From Acetoanaerobium sticklandii (GTDB lineage: Bacteria; Bacillota; Clostridia; Peptostreptococcales; Filifactoraceae), in contig NC_014614.1 of the NCBI RefSeq assembly GCF_000196455.1, forward strand, positions 141,501 to 205,500: a DNA stretch of 64,000 bases. The letters run 5' to 3'. Shown piece by piece: positions 29,114 through 39,544 of this stretch; the first letter of the stretch is position 1; every line of letters starts with the position of its first letter. The notes below the pieces were generated by a model. The model had not been told where the DNA came from. It worked only from the letters and a program-made list of their open reading frames with translations, and did not search any database. The position numbers and the translations under genes are program-made.

Positions 29114-29748
29114 TGCGTATAAATCTAAATCTAGATGCAAAAGAGCTACTAAAATATATAGATAGACCCTATGATGAAGCAGAGGTATCTGAGCTTATAT
29201 CAGAAATCAAACCTAGTCTAGGTTACAAGGTTTTGCCTGCAAACATTACAGACTTCATGGTAAAGCTTTGTGGGTATGATATAAAATCCTATTATCTTGC
29301 TAAAGGTCTTGAAAATTCTACTAAGGCAATATTTATATGGGCTACCCTAGGCAAAGAGCTAGATGATAAAATTCATGACTTGCTAAGCGAAGATAAAATA
29401 TACAAGGCTACACTCCTCGATGAATTAGCATCATTTGCTGTGGATTTTTTGATGGAAAAGCTTTACTTGAGATTAAAACAGGACTATATCAAAAAGAGAA
29501 AATTTCTAACTCTTAGATATAGTCCTGGGTATGGAGATATTGCTATAGATGAATCTGAAAAGCTTATAAAGCTAGATGATACCTGTACTATAAGCTACAA
29601 TGGCTCAATGCTCATACCTCAAAAGAGCATAACTGCTATAGTAGGAACCTCATCTACTCTTGAGCTTAGGAATTATCCAAAAGGCATAGGGCTGTGTAGA
29701 GGAGAAAATTGTTATGCTTGTAAAACCTGGGCATGCATGAAAACCTGA
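29113..29748 (+). CDS. Methionine synthase reactivation-domain protein
   Basis: A 211-residue stand-alone version of the MetH activation domain, which uses S-adenosylmethionine to rescue oxidised B12. The signature RYSPGYGDIAI is present, followed by a segment SITAIVGTSS near the end. The C-terminus carries a cysteine cluster (CRGENCYACKTWAC) seen in stand-alone homologues and not in E. coli MetH, perhaps for a metal or a redox contact. ATG overlaps the metH stop by one base. The gene is under the same SAM-I riboswitch. It faces the chemoreceptor gene tail to tail, five bases away. Confidence 0.9.
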   Translation: MRINLNLDAKELLKYIDRPYDEAEVSELISEIKPSLGYKVLPANITDFMVKLCGYDIKSYYLAKGLENSTKAIFIWATLGKELDDKIHDLLSEDKIYKATLLDELASFAVDFLMEKLYLRLKQDYIKKRKFLTLRYSPGYGDIAIDESEKLIKLDDTCTISYNGSMLIPQKSITAIVGTSSTLELRNYPKGIGLCRGENCYACKTWACMKT

Positions 29749-29753
29749 AAAAT

Positions 29754-31400
29754 TTAAATTTTAAATTTTGTGATTTGGCCATCTAGCTCTTCAGCCTTTG
29801 TAAACAATTCCTCAGCTAGAGAGCTCATTTCTTGCATAGAAGCTGTTTGCTCCTCAGTAGATGCTGATACCTGCTCGGCAGAGGCAGCGTAGTCTGATAT
29901 TATAGCATTTATTTCTGTTAGGTTTTTTATGATATTTTCCTTGCTGTTAGTAAGAAGCTGCAAGCTGTTTCCAAGATTGCTCATATTATCTATATTCATT
30001 TTAAAAGTGGACTGAACATTTTTCACTGATGAAGCCACTTGATGTACTACTTCTTTACCCTTACTACTTTCTTGTTGACCTTGAGCTATAGAATCTCTAG
30101 ATTTTCCTATAGTCTGCTGAGTAGTTTTAATAAGCTCCGATATATCGTTAGCAGATTCTATGGATTTTTGAGCTAGCTTTCTAATTTCATCGGCAACAAC
30201 GGCAAAGCCTCTTCCTGCTTCTCCAGCTCTAGCTGATTCTATAGCAGCATTTAGTGCAAGAAGGTTAGTTTGATTGGCAATATCGTTTATAACCTCGACT
30301 ATATTTCCGATTTGGTTTGATATCAGGTCCATATCCTTAATTGTATGAAGGGATTTTTCAGTGCTGTCTGAAATTATATCCATTTGCATTTCCATGCTTT
30401 GCATACTTGTAAGAACCTCATCTAAATCCTTGTTCATAATTTTTGAGCTGCTAGAAAGCTTTTGCATTTCTCCATCAACTTGATCTACTTGCTGTCCGAT
30501 GTCATTTGCATTTTCCATGATTTCTTCCATGAAATCAACTTGCTTTTCTGAGCCTTCAGTTAAAACACCTATAGCAGAGGCTATGTGCTCAGATGTCTGA
30601 GTCAGTTGCTCAGAGGATACATTTATTTGCGAAGAAGAATCCTTTACTGTGTTTGATATATCTACTATGCTTCTTACCATGGATTTTAGATTTTCTTTCA
30701 TCGTATTAAAGCCTAGACTCATTTCGCCTAGCTCATCGGTTCCAAAGGCAGGAGTTTCATTGGTTAAATCTCCATTAGCAAGCTCGTTGCACGATAGGGA
30801 TAAGCTTTGTATAGGATTGATAATTTTTTTAGAAATAGTTAGTAAAATTATAAATGAAACAGCAAGTATAGCAGCTGTAACTACTAAAAAAGCCATCATC
30901 AAGGTTCTTACGCTGTTATGTACATTATCAAGAGAAAGACCTATGTGAAAAAATGAGCCTGCCTGAGCATTAAGAGGGATAGATATATTTAGTACCTCTT
31001 TTTTTATTGCAGGATAATAATAATTAGCAGAGCCACCTTTTTTTGTCTCCATCAATCCTAGTATGGTTTTGTCTGTGTATTTTTGGTCGCGCATTTCTTC
31101 GTTGCTATGATAGGTTATAGTGCCGTCGCTTCTAGAAAAACTAGCATATATTAGGTATTCTGATTCGCTAATCTCTCTCAGGTATTTATTAATTTCCTTG
31201 TCGTTTACAAATTTCATACGCCTGTAGTTTTCAAGAGCATTATTTGCAAAGAGCTCTCCATCTTGGACCATCTGCTGATTTAGATACATCTGGGCTACAT
31301 AAGTAGATACTCCAGCTAAGAGAATATTTGATATTATCAAGATAGCTAGAGGAATAACGAGGATTTTTGTTCTGATTTTCAAATTCATGAGGTTAAGCAT
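29754..31400 (-). CDS. Methyl-accepting chemotaxis protein
   Basis: Transmembrane chemoreceptor of 548 residues. A first helix (about 12-34) is followed by a periplasmic-side single Cache-like sensor (about 40-165), a second helix (about 170-195), HAMP (about 195-250) and the cytoplasmic signalling domain. The hairpin tip has the family sequence [19 protein letters not shown], followed by [18 protein letters not shown] is preceded by AAGGATG. The ligand is unknown, and no che or flagellar genes are in the window. It stands divergent from the degenerate HD-GYP gene at 31711. Confidence 0.95.
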   Translation of the reverse strand: MLNLMNLKIRTKILVIPLAILIISNILLAGVSTYVAQMYLNQQMVQDGELFANNALENYRRMKFVNDKEINKYLREISESEYLIYASFSRSDGTITYHSNEEMRDQKYTDKTILGLMETKKGGSANYYYPAIKKEVLNISIPLNAQAGSFFHIGLSLDNVHNSVRTLMMAFLVVTAAILAVSFIILLTISKKIINPIQSLSLSCNELANGDLTNETPAFGTDELGEMSLGFNTMKENLKSMVRSIVDISNTVKDSSSQINVSSEQLTQTSEHIASAIGVLTEGSEKQVDFMEEIMENANDIGQQVDQVDGEMQKLSSSSKIMNKDLDEVLTSMQSMEMQMDIISDSTEKSLHTIKDMDLISNQIGNIVEVINDIANQTNLLALNAAIESARAGEAGRGFAVVADEIRKLAQKSIESANDISELIKTTQQTIGKSRDSIAQGQQESSKGKEVVHQVASSVKNVQSTFKMNIDNMSNLGNSLQLLTNSKENIIKNLTEINAIISDYAASAEQVSASTEEQTASMQEMSSLAEELFTKAEELDGQITKFKI

Positions 31401-31710
31401 TGATTCACATCCTTATTGGGAAATTTATACGAAATGTAAATTTAATATAAGTAGGTATTATTATTCATTATATTAGTTAAATTATTTTAACACAAGGATA
31501 AAAATGGAATATTATAAAAATTAAATAATTTAAAATAATTCTGATAAATTCTAAGAATTGATAGTTATAATAAAAAAAGGGTAGTAATATTTATGTATTT
31601 ATACGATATAATAAGGATATGTAAAAATAAATATGATACTTAAGTTCTATGGATAAATACTAAGATTTTGCCGATGAAATATGAAAAGTATGTGACGGGA
31701 GTGGGAAATT
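31401..31710. other. Divergent promoter region between chemoreceptor and HD-GYP-like gene
   Basis: About 310 AT-rich bases. A TATAAT lies near 31607. The sequence TAAAT-11 bases-GCCGAT upstream of 31711 recalls a motility sigma-factor site, but its spacing is 12 and not about 15. No riboswitch was recognised. Confidence 0.35.
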
Positions 31711-32733
31711 ATGAAGGTATCTATTAAAGAATTAGAAAAAGGCATGATTATTGATAGCGATATTTTTAGTAAAAAAGGAGCATTATTATTATATAAGGGC
31801 TTCAAAATAGAGAATCCTGATCTTGTTGCAATCGTTTTACACAGAAATGGAATAGATCAAATTTTAGTGAAAAATGAGGTGCCTTCTGAAGTTGTAAAAG
31901 TAGTTGAATCAGAGGACGTAAAGCAAAGGATTGCTCATGAAGTAAGGCTATTTAAAGAAGAATTTGTTCAGATTATGAATGAAGTAAAAGAAGATGTAAG
32001 ACGTTTTGAAGAAACAAACGACATATCTGAGATTAAGGATTTAGATAAAGGATTAGAGCTAGCTCATGAGTATGAAAACTCAATTTTTACCCTTTTCCAG
32101 ATGATAGAAAAAATTAAGCTAGAAAACCAAGATGATTATGCTCAGATAGTAGAAACTTCACTTCTTGCATACTCTATTGGAAAGTGGCTGTATCTTAGTG
32201 AAAAAGAACTTAAAGAAATTTCTGAAGCGGCACTTCTTAGTCAGATAATGGAGTATGCTCATTTTGATTTTAACCAAGACCCTGCAAGTGTAAAGGGAGC
32301 AAATTCAGTATCAACAGATATATTAAAGGCAGCATTTCAGATTCAAGAGAGAATGGACGGCTCAGGCTATCCAAAAGGACTCACTAGAACTCAGATTCAT
32401 CCATATGCAAAAGTGATAGCTGTTGCAGATGTGTTCCAAAACCTTACAACTGGAGGAGAGCTTGCAGAAAAGCTTTCAGTTTTTGAGGCTGTAAGGATAA
32501 TGGAAAGAGAATATATTACAAAGCTAGATGTAAAGTCCTTATATGTATTTTTACACAGAGTTGGAAGCAAGTTTATAGGAAGCTCTGTGAGATTAAGCGA
32601 CGGAACTGTAGGAGAGATAGTTTTTGTGCCGGAGAATGAGGTTTCTATGCCTTATATCAAGCTAGAGGATGGACATGTAGTCAACCTTCAAAGTCCTGAG
32701 TATAAGGATAAACATATAGTAGAAATTTTTTAG
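31711..32733 (+). CDS. Degenerate HD-GYP domain protein without metal-binding residues
   Basis: A 340-residue cytoplasmic protein with the same architecture as the protein at 34713: a DUF3391-like N-terminal domain (IKELEKGMIIDSDIF... YKGFKI), a central HD-GYP domain and a C-terminal beta-rich tail (GEIVFVPENE). The HD-GYP active site has been eroded: HD is replaced by SQ (LLSQIMEYAHF), the HH pair by IQ before ERMDGSGYPKG, and the first ligand histidine is absent, while the GYP motif remains. Hydrolysis of c-di-GMP is not expected; it may bind nucleotide or act as a scaffold. ATG follows a GGGAGTGGG. Confidence 0.8.
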   Translation: MKVSIKELEKGMIIDSDIFSKKGALLLYKGFKIENPDLVAIVLHRNGIDQILVKNEVPSEVVKVVESEDVKQRIAHEVRLFKEEFVQIMNEVKEDVRRFEETNDISEIKDLDKGLELAHEYENSIFTLFQMIEKIKLENQDDYAQIVETSLLAYSIGKWLYLSEKELKEISEAALLSQIMEYAHFDFNQDPASVKGANSVSTDILKAAFQIQERMDGSGYPKGLTRTQIHPYAKVIAVADVFQNLTTGGELAEKLSVFEAVRIMEREYITKLDVKSLYVFLHRVGSKFIGSSVRLSDGTVGEIVFVPENEVSMPYIKLEDGHVVNLQSPEYKDKHIVEIF

Positions 32734-32766
32734 TATTTTTTTAAAACTTAATAGGGGGCGCATTTT

Positions 32767-33381
32767 ATGTATGTTATGGAAATGAACCTGGAAGACATCA
32801 TCGCAGAAAAAGACGAAAAAGATCAACGACTTTTGATGGCAGAATTTAGGAATCTAGGAGGCTATGAAACCCTAGGAGAGTTTTTTGAGGACCTTGAAGA
32901 AATGTCGGAAAAAAATGATCCGAAGGCAATAAGACTCTATAGGTTTGCAGAGTGGTTATCCCACGAAAGCTTATTCTATAGTCTAGTCAATCTACTAGAA
33001 GACTTAAAGAGTTCAGTTCATACGGAATATGCAATAAAGGCGATAACTAAAATCCCTAACGAACCTAAAGCTTTATGCGAAGCTGTATCTAAGGTTTTAG
33101 ACTCTGTACAGAGATTTCAGGAGCCAGGAGTTTTATATCAAGCAGTAGCACTTCTTCACCGTATGGAGATGGTAGATAGCAGTGTAAGAGCTTGTCTTAG
33201 AACTCGCAGAAGGATTACTCTAGATGAAAATGTACTAAGAGAAGTGAGCAATAGAATGGAGAACCTTGCTAAGTATGAGGAGGATTTCCATAAAAACAGT
33301 GATGTAAGAGCCGACTTTGCATCCAAAGATAAATTTATTGAATTTGCAAATGAATTCATAAACTTTAAAAATACCCTTTAG
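32767..33381 (+). CDS. Uncharacterised alpha-helical protein
   Basis: A 204-residue, acidic and basic-patterned protein without a signal peptide or membrane helix. Predicted by eye to be almost entirely helical, with repeated short helices (AIKAITKIPNEPKALCEAVSK, VLYQAVALLHRM), somewhat like a small HEAT- or ARM-type solenoid, but no family was recognised. The usual ribosome site AGGGGGCGC precedes ATG (first MYVMEMNLEDII; M3 or M5 are alternatives). It sits between the HD-GYP-like gene and PAP2, in the same direction, suggesting co-transcription with the former. A terminator overlaps its stop. Confidence 0.65.
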   Translation: MYVMEMNLEDIIAEKDEKDQRLLMAEFRNLGGYETLGEFFEDLEEMSEKNDPKAIRLYRFAEWLSHESLFYSLVNLLEDLKSSVHTEYAIKAITKIPNEPKALCEAVSKVLDSVQRFQEPGVLYQAVALLHRMEMVDSSVRACLRTRRRITLDENVLREVSNRMENLAKYEEDFHKNSDVRADFASKDKFIEFANEFINFKNTL

Positions 33382-33395
33382 TGGGTATTTTTTTT
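33366..33395 (+). terminator. Terminator overlapping the stop of the helical-protein gene
   Basis: AATACCC pairs with GGGTATT around a six-base loop that contains the stop codon, followed by a T tract. Confidence 0.65.
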
Positions 33396-33470
33396 ACCAA
33401 AATTAGTTCCCACTAAAAGGGTATAATATGTTATATTAAAAATACTATATGTGAAAGCTTGTGAAGAAAA

Positions 33471-33983
33471 ATGATAGATATATTTGTTTTACAATTTATG
33501 AATAGTATTTCAAATCCTTTATTTGACAATGTCATGACTTTTATAACAAAGCTAGGAGACAAGGGTCTGATTTGGATTTTATTAGCACTTATAATGCTAT
33601 ATTACAAGCAAACAAGAACCTATGGCATTGCTATGATTATGGCTTTGCTGCTCACATTGGTTTTAGGAGAAGGAATAATAAAAAATATAATACAAAGAGA
33701 CAGACCTTTTATAAAGCACAGCTTTGATGTGATTATTAATCATCCTATAAGCTATTCATTTCCTTCTGGACATACAGCTTCATCATTTACCGTTTTAGGA
33801 ATCTTTTTATTTGGTATAAAGAAATATAGATTTAGTTGTTTTATTCTAGCCTTTCTGATTGCTTTTTCTAGGCTGTATCTAGGAGTGCATTATTTCACTG
33901 ATGTACTTGGAGGAGCAGTGCTTGGCTTAATGGATGCCTATTTAGTGTATAGGCTATATCTTAGAAAAAAACTCCAGACATAA
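33471..33983 (+). CDS. PAP2-family phosphatase (membrane)
   Basis: A 170-residue membrane phosphatase of the type-2 phosphatidic acid phosphatase superfamily, with about five helices. All three catalytic motifs are intact: KNIIQRDRP (KX6RP), PSGHTASS and SRLYLGVHYFTDV, with the nucleophilic histidine in the last and the acid histidine in PSGH. Members act on undecaprenyl pyrophosphate, phosphatidic acid or related lipids; this small size fits an undecaprenyl-diphosphatase (BcrC-like) activity, but the substrate cannot be read from sequence. The preceding ribosome site is weak. Confidence 0.9.
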   Translation: MIDIFVLQFMNSISNPLFDNVMTFITKLGDKGLIWILLALIMLYYKQTRTYGIAMIMALLLTLVLGEGIIKNIIQRDRPFIKHSFDVIINHPISYSFPSGHTASSFTVLGIFLFGIKKYRFSCFILAFLIAFSRLYLGVHYFTDVLGGAVLGLMDAYLVYRLYLRKKLQT

Positions 33984-34017
33984 ATTCGAAATTTAAGAAA
34001 AAGAGAGGAGACAGATT

Positions 34018-34710
34018 ATGGAAAATAATTGTGTTCCAAAGGATAAAAAATTTGTTCCTGTTATAGAGTCAAAGCTAAGAAAAAAAATAGTAGAAGTTCC
34101 AAAGGAAATATATCAAGCAAGTGGGATTAATATTTTTGCCAAACGTATTAAGTCGCTTATGTTTTCTACCGATGTAGCACTTATAAAGAATTCAAATGCA
34201 GATGGGGTTATTGCGGTATACCCTTTTACACCTCAGCTATCAATAACTCAGGCTATCATAGAGGTTTCTCCTAGTCCTGTTTTTTGCGGAGTAGGAGGAG
34301 GACTTACAACAGGGCAGCGCTCTATAGATATTGCTCTTCATGCAGAGCTAAATGGTGCATTTGGAGTAGTACTTAATGCACCTACTCCAAATGCTCTTAT
34401 TATGGAAATGAAAAAACGTATAGATATACCAATAGTTATAACTGTGGTATCTGAAAAAGAAGATATTGCAGCCCGAATAAAAGCGGGTGTTTCGATATTT
34501 AACGTATCTGGGGGGGCAAAAACAGCTTCCATTGTTTCGAAAATAAGAGATGAGTTTCCTGAGATGCCAATTATTGCAACTGGAGGACCTACGCCAGAGA
34601 GCATACTAGAAACTATTAATGCTGGAGCAAATGCTATAACCTATACTCCACCGAGCAGTGGAGAGCTTTTCTCGCAAATAATGGAAAATTACAGAGGGGG
34701 ACTTAAGTAA
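34018..34710 (+). CDS. TIM-barrel protein, function unknown
   Basis: A 230-residue soluble protein. Alternating strands and helices and a C-terminal phosphate-binding signature (ATGGPTPESILETINAGANA) are characteristic of a TIM barrel that binds a phosphorylated ligand, as in HisA, ThiE or KDPG aldolase. Other conserved-looking parts are VFCGVGGGLTTGQRS and VLNAPTPNALIMEM. The catalytic Lys of aldolases is not evident, so the reaction cannot be named. Strong GAGAGGAG precedes ATG. Its stop precedes the next HD-GYP-like gene by two bases, which suggests translational coupling and a functional link. Confidence 0.65.
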   Translation: MENNCVPKDKKFVPVIESKLRKKIVEVPKEIYQASGINIFAKRIKSLMFSTDVALIKNSNADGVIAVYPFTPQLSITQAIIEVSPSPVFCGVGGGLTTGQRSIDIALHAELNGAFGVVLNAPTPNALIMEMKKRIDIPIVITVVSEKEDIAARIKAGVSIFNVSGGAKTASIVSKIRDEFPEMPIIATGGPTPESILETINAGANAITYTPPSSGELFSQIMENYRGGLK

Positions 34711-34712
34711 GA

Positions 34713-35777
34713 ATGAGAATTCAGGTTGAAGATATTCAAAAGGATATGATCATCGATGAAGATGTATATAGTAATCAGGGAAACCTCATAGTGGGCAGAG
34801 GTTTCTCTGTTTCCAATGCTATGATACTAAAAAATCTTCTAAGACAGCATAGGGTAGACAAAGTAAAAGTATTGACTTTATCAGAGGAAGTAGCACCGCC
34901 ATCGCCTAAAGAAAAAATTGATCAAGAAATAGTGGATTTTAAATTGGAGTTTCATGACACAGTAAGCACTATCGAAAATGAAATTTCAAGTATTTTAGGT
35001 GGAGAAATTGAGGAAGAAAAATTAAACAGCCTTGTTGAGTCTAGTCTCAGTATGCAATCAGGAACTACATTGAATATTTTTCAGATGATGCAAAAGGTAA
35101 AGGATAGCGATGATGTTACCTACTCACATTGCTACAGTGTGTCACTATCAGCCTATGCTATAGGGAAATGGCTTAAGCTATCTGAAGAGGAGTTAAAGGA
35201 ATTGACTTTAAGTGCAATTTTAGCTGATGCAGGCAAGGCTTCAGTTCCAAAGGAAATTCTTATGAAAAAAGGTTTTTTAACTGAACAGGAACTAAATGAA
35301 ATGAAAAAGCACGTTCAGTATTCATATGATATGTTAGATGGGTATCCTATAAGTGAACAAGTTAAGAATGCTATACGCTACCATCATGAGAGAGAAGATG
35401 GTTCAGGCTACCCAGAGGGATTAAAAGGAGATAAGATACCTTACTATGCCAAGATTATAGCTATAGCTGACGTATATACAGCACTGACTTCAAAGAGACC
35501 ACAAAGAGAGAAACTCACTCCTTTTGAAGCACTTAAAATCATGGAAAGAGATTTCATGGATAAGCTTGACGTAACCATACTTACTGAATTTTTGAAGCGA
35601 ATAGCGGAAAACTACATAGGAAATCCTGTAAAGCTAAATGATGATACGATAGGTGAGATAGTGTTCTTATCTGTACATAAGTTGTCAAGACCAGTTATTA
35701 AAACTACTCAGGGCGATAAACTGATAGATTTAGGAAATAAAGAAAACGCTAAATTAGAAATAGTAGAATTTTTATAG
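34713..35777 (+). CDS. HD-GYP domain protein with altered HD dyad
   Basis: A 354-residue paralogue of the protein at 31711, with the same N-terminal domain (VEDIQKDMIIDEDVY), HD-GYP core and C-terminal tail (GEIVFLSVHKLSRP). The first ligand H (SHCYSVSL), the KH (KKHVQYSY) and HHEREDGSGYPEG motifs are present, but the central dyad reads AD (AILADAGKAS), so one metal-ligand histidine is lost. Activity against c-di-GMP is uncertain: reduced, altered or lost. ATG is close to GGGGGAC of the previous gene. Followed by a long terminator. Confidence 0.8.
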   Translation: MRIQVEDIQKDMIIDEDVYSNQGNLIVGRGFSVSNAMILKNLLRQHRVDKVKVLTLSEEVAPPSPKEKIDQEIVDFKLEFHDTVSTIENEISSILGGEIEEEKLNSLVESSLSMQSGTTLNIFQMMQKVKDSDDVTYSHCYSVSLSAYAIGKWLKLSEEELKELTLSAILADAGKASVPKEILMKKGFLTEQELNEMKKHVQYSYDMLDGYPISEQVKNAIRYHHEREDGSGYPEGLKGDKIPYYAKIIAIADVYTALTSKRPQREKLTPFEALKIMERDFMDKLDVTILTEFLKRIAENYIGNPVKLNDDTIGEIVFLSVHKLSRPVIKTTQGDKLIDLGNKENAKLEIVEFL

Positions 35778-35783
35778 AACTTA

Positions 35784-35842
35784 AAAAGCCTAAATTCAAC
35801 TAAGTTTCAAATGAAACCATTTAGTTTGATTTAGGCTTTTTT
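35784..35842. terminator. Bidirectional terminator
   Basis: AAAAAGCCTAAAT... pairs with ...ATTTAGGCTTTTT with an AACTAA/TTAGTT inner stem and runs of A and T on either side. It serves both the HD-GYP gene and the convergent S4 gene. Confidence 0.88.
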
Positions 35843-35853
35843 TATTAATTATA

Positions 35854-36432
35854 CTACTTAGAGTAAAACTCTATGATATATGAATCAGTCACCTCTATAG
35901 GCACCTGGTCTCGTTTTGGCTCAGCAATTAGCTTTCCAGAAAAATCATTTAGATTTTTCTCTAGATAAGGTAAATTGGTTGTTGTGCTTGTAAAGCTATC
36001 TTTGAAAATAGCTATGCTTTTTGATTTTTCTTTTAGAGAAATGGTATCTTCCACTTCTACTTTATAAGATGGTCTGTCTACTTTTTTTCCATTCACTAGG
36101 ATATGACCATGAACTACCATCTGCCTAGCTTGCCTTAAGGTAGATGCAAAGCCCAGTCTATATGTCATATTGTCCAGTCTTTGTTCTAGTCTTTGAACTA
36201 GCTTTTCACCAGAGTTTCCTTTTGAATGCATAGCAGCTTCCACATAGATTTTAAACTGTTTTTCCAGTACGCCGTAATAGGCTTTTAGTTTTTGTTTTTC
36301 TCTTAGTTGTTTTCCATATTCTGATATTTTCTTTTGTGGCTTTACCCCTCTATTTAACGCTTTAGGGTGATCAAATACATTTACGCCCAGACTTCTTGCC
36401 ACTTTAAATCTAGGTCCCATTGGTCTTGCCAA
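35854..36432 (-). CDS. rpsD: Ribosomal protein S4 paralogue lacking the zinc site
   Basis: A 192-residue S4 protein with the S4 RNA-binding domain (RLEQRLDNMTYRLGFASTLRQ, ARQMVVHGHILVNG) and the N-terminal start MARPMGPRFKVARS. The four cysteines that bind zinc in the N-terminus of many bacterial S4 proteins are absent, and no cysteine is visible. It stands alone, not in an alpha operon with rpsM, rpsK and rpoA, so it is probably a second, zinc-independent copy; clostridia often have such C-minus paralogues, sometimes expressed under zinc shortage. Promoter and any autogenous leader would be in the 376-base region upstream. Confidence 0.9.
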   Translation of the reverse strand: MARPMGPRFKVARSLGVNVFDHPKALNRGVKPQKKISEYGKQLREKQKLKAYYGVLEKQFKIYVEAAMHSKGNSGEKLVQRLEQRLDNMTYRLGFASTLRQARQMVVHGHILVNGKKVDRPSYKVEVEDTISLKEKSKSIAIFKDSFTSTTTNLPYLEKNLNDFSGKLIAEPKRDQVPIEVTDSYIIEFYSK

Positions 36433-37927
<1,495 letters not shown>

Positions 37928-37992
37928 ATAAAAAGCTTTATTAAAATACATGCAAAGGACAGACTTGATAAAAAGTCTATGAGGTAGTCAAA

Positions 37993-38898
37993 ATGGACAA
38001 AGAGACAAAAAGCTATTTAAAGATTGCCCTAGCTGGCAGTTTATGGGGCATGATTGGTATTTTCGTTCAGACACTTAGAGGATTTGGATTAAGTGCAGAA
38101 TTTGTAGCATTTTCTAGAGTATTTCTGGGATTTGCTTTGCTTGCAGGATGGTTTTTAATAAAAGATCCGAGCATTTTAAAAATAGACCTAAAGGGACTGA
38201 TTTCTGCTTGCGTTATAGGTGTGATTTCGCAGGGATTATTTAATCTTACTTATTTTGCGTCTATTCAAAGAGTAGGAACCTTTACAGCGGTAGTTCTGCT
38301 TTATTTTTCCCCTGTGTTTATGTTTTTGCTAGGAACCTTTATGTACAAGGAAAAAGCTGATAAAAGAAAAATAATTTCAGTGCTGATATGCTTTGCAGGC
38401 TGTATATTTGGAGTAAGTGGTGGAGACTTTTCAGCATTGAAAGCAGATCTTCCTGGAATATCCCTAGGACTTATTGCATCCCTTAGCTATTCACTGATGC
38501 CAGCACTTAGCAAGAAAACAGCATCCTCATATAATCCTTTTACTATTATAATCTACAGCTTTATGTTTGGAAGCCTCATGCTACTTCCATTTGCAAAGCC
38601 GATGAACGAGCTATATATGCTTCAAGATTTAAGACTTGTAGTATTACTTATAGCCTTTAGTATATTTGTAGCAGCTATGCCTTACTGCCTTTACATACCG
38701 TCACTTCACAATGTGCAGGTTTCAAAGCTAGGAGTTATTGCATCTGTTGAGCTAATAGTATCGATTGCAATTGCTGCAGTATTTTTAAAAGAACCTGTAA
38801 GACTGGGCAATCTTATAGGTGTAGCCATAATACTGGTGTCTATAGTAGCAATGAACAAGCCACCTGTGAAGATGATTAAAAGAGAAATATCACAGTAG
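37993..38898 (+). CDS. EamA/DMT-family transporter
   Basis: A 301-residue membrane protein with ten helices formed by two EamA repeats (first about 10-140, starting ALAGSLWGMIGIF; second about 155-290, with GLIASLSYSLMPAL and SVELIVSIAIAAVFLKEPV). The drug/metabolite transporter superfamily includes exporters of amino acids and other small metabolites; the substrate cannot be inferred. The start at ATG lies within weak GAGGTAGTC. A single gene, 65 bases downstream of mnmA; a functional link is not evident. Confidence 0.88.
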   Translation: MDKETKSYLKIALAGSLWGMIGIFVQTLRGFGLSAEFVAFSRVFLGFALLAGWFLIKDPSILKIDLKGLISACVIGVISQGLFNLTYFASIQRVGTFTAVVLLYFSPVFMFLLGTFMYKEKADKRKIISVLICFAGCIFGVSGGDFSALKADLPGISLGLIASLSYSLMPALSKKTASSYNPFTIIIYSFMFGSLMLLPFAKPMNELYMLQDLRLVVLLIAFSIFVAAMPYCLYIPSLHNVQVSKLGVIASVELIVSIAIAAVFLKEPVRLGNLIGVAIILVSIVAMNKPPVKMIKREISQ

Positions 38899-38990
38899 AT
38901 GAGAGAATAATTTCGAAATTATATATTAAGCCTTGATAAAAATCACAGACGAATCAGCTTAATTTCTTTACTGTGAATACATTAAGGTTA

Positions 38991-39024
38991 TAAGTCCAAT
39001 CGCCTATTAACCTGATTGGACTTA
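38991..39024. terminator. Perfect inverted repeat before the CGGC gene
   Basis: TAAGTCCAATC and GATTGGACTTA form an 11-bp stem with a 12-base loop, followed by AT-rich sequence but only a weak T tract. It could end the transporter transcript. Confidence 0.5.
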
Positions 39025-39066
39025 ATTATTTAATACAAGATTATCAAATCATCTGGAGGGTAATAA

Positions 39067-39375
39067 ATGAAAATAGCTATATTAGTAAATGAAGATACTA
39101 TGAAAAGATGTACAGGAAAAGGTTGCTTCAATGCGTTTTTCAATAGGCTTGATTCGTTTTCAGACTATGGACCAGAGGCTCAGATTCTAGGCTTTACTCA
39201 TGTGGGCGGAGATTTGGAGCATAAAATAGAAAAATTAAAGAAAAATAAAGTTGAAGCAGTTCATCTTTCGAGTTGTCTTAGAAGACGCTACTCAGGATAT
39301 CAGGAGCTTTTAGAAAGGCTCTCAAAGGACTTTGAAGTTAAAGGCTATACTCATGGAAGAGCGATATTAGATTAA
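39067..39375 (+). CDS. CGGC-domain protein
   Basis: A 102-residue protein matching the CGGC domain (DUF1847-type small metal-binding proteins): MKIAILVNEDTMKRCTGKGC at the start, then FNAFFNRLDSF, THVGGDLEHKIEKLKK and LSSCLRR near the end. Spaced cysteines (in CTGKGC and SSC) could bind a metal. Biological role is unknown; it may be a redox or metal-handling protein. ATG follows TGGAGGG at normal spacing. Followed by a very strong convergent terminator. Confidence 0.75.
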   Translation: MKIAILVNEDTMKRCTGKGCFNAFFNRLDSFSDYGPEAQILGFTHVGGDLEHKIEKLKKNKVEAVHLSSCLRRRYSGYQELLERLSKDFEVKGYTHGRAILD

Positions 39376-39471
39376 TATCTTTAGGATTAAATAGGATTAT
39401 GGGATTACTATATATACTATGAGTATTATTGTTTAATAATCATATAAAGCTAATGAGTTTTAAACAATTAA

Positions 39472-39521
39472 AAACCCTCCTTGAAGCTTAAGCTGATTCT
39501 TAAACTTCAAGGAGGGTTTGA
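39472..39521. terminator. Bidirectional terminator between CGGC and Dps genes
   Basis: AAACCCTCCTTGAAG and CTTCAAGGAGGGTTT form a perfect 15-bp stem, extended by an inner CTTAAG/TTTAAG pairing. Confidence 0.85.
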
Positions 39522-39544
39522 TTATTTATTAGCTTAGAATTTAT

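Noticed and set aside
31651..31677. Motility sigma-factor promoter (TAAA ... GCCGAT)
   Set aside because: Spacer is 12 bases and not about 15, and the second half lacks the final AT.
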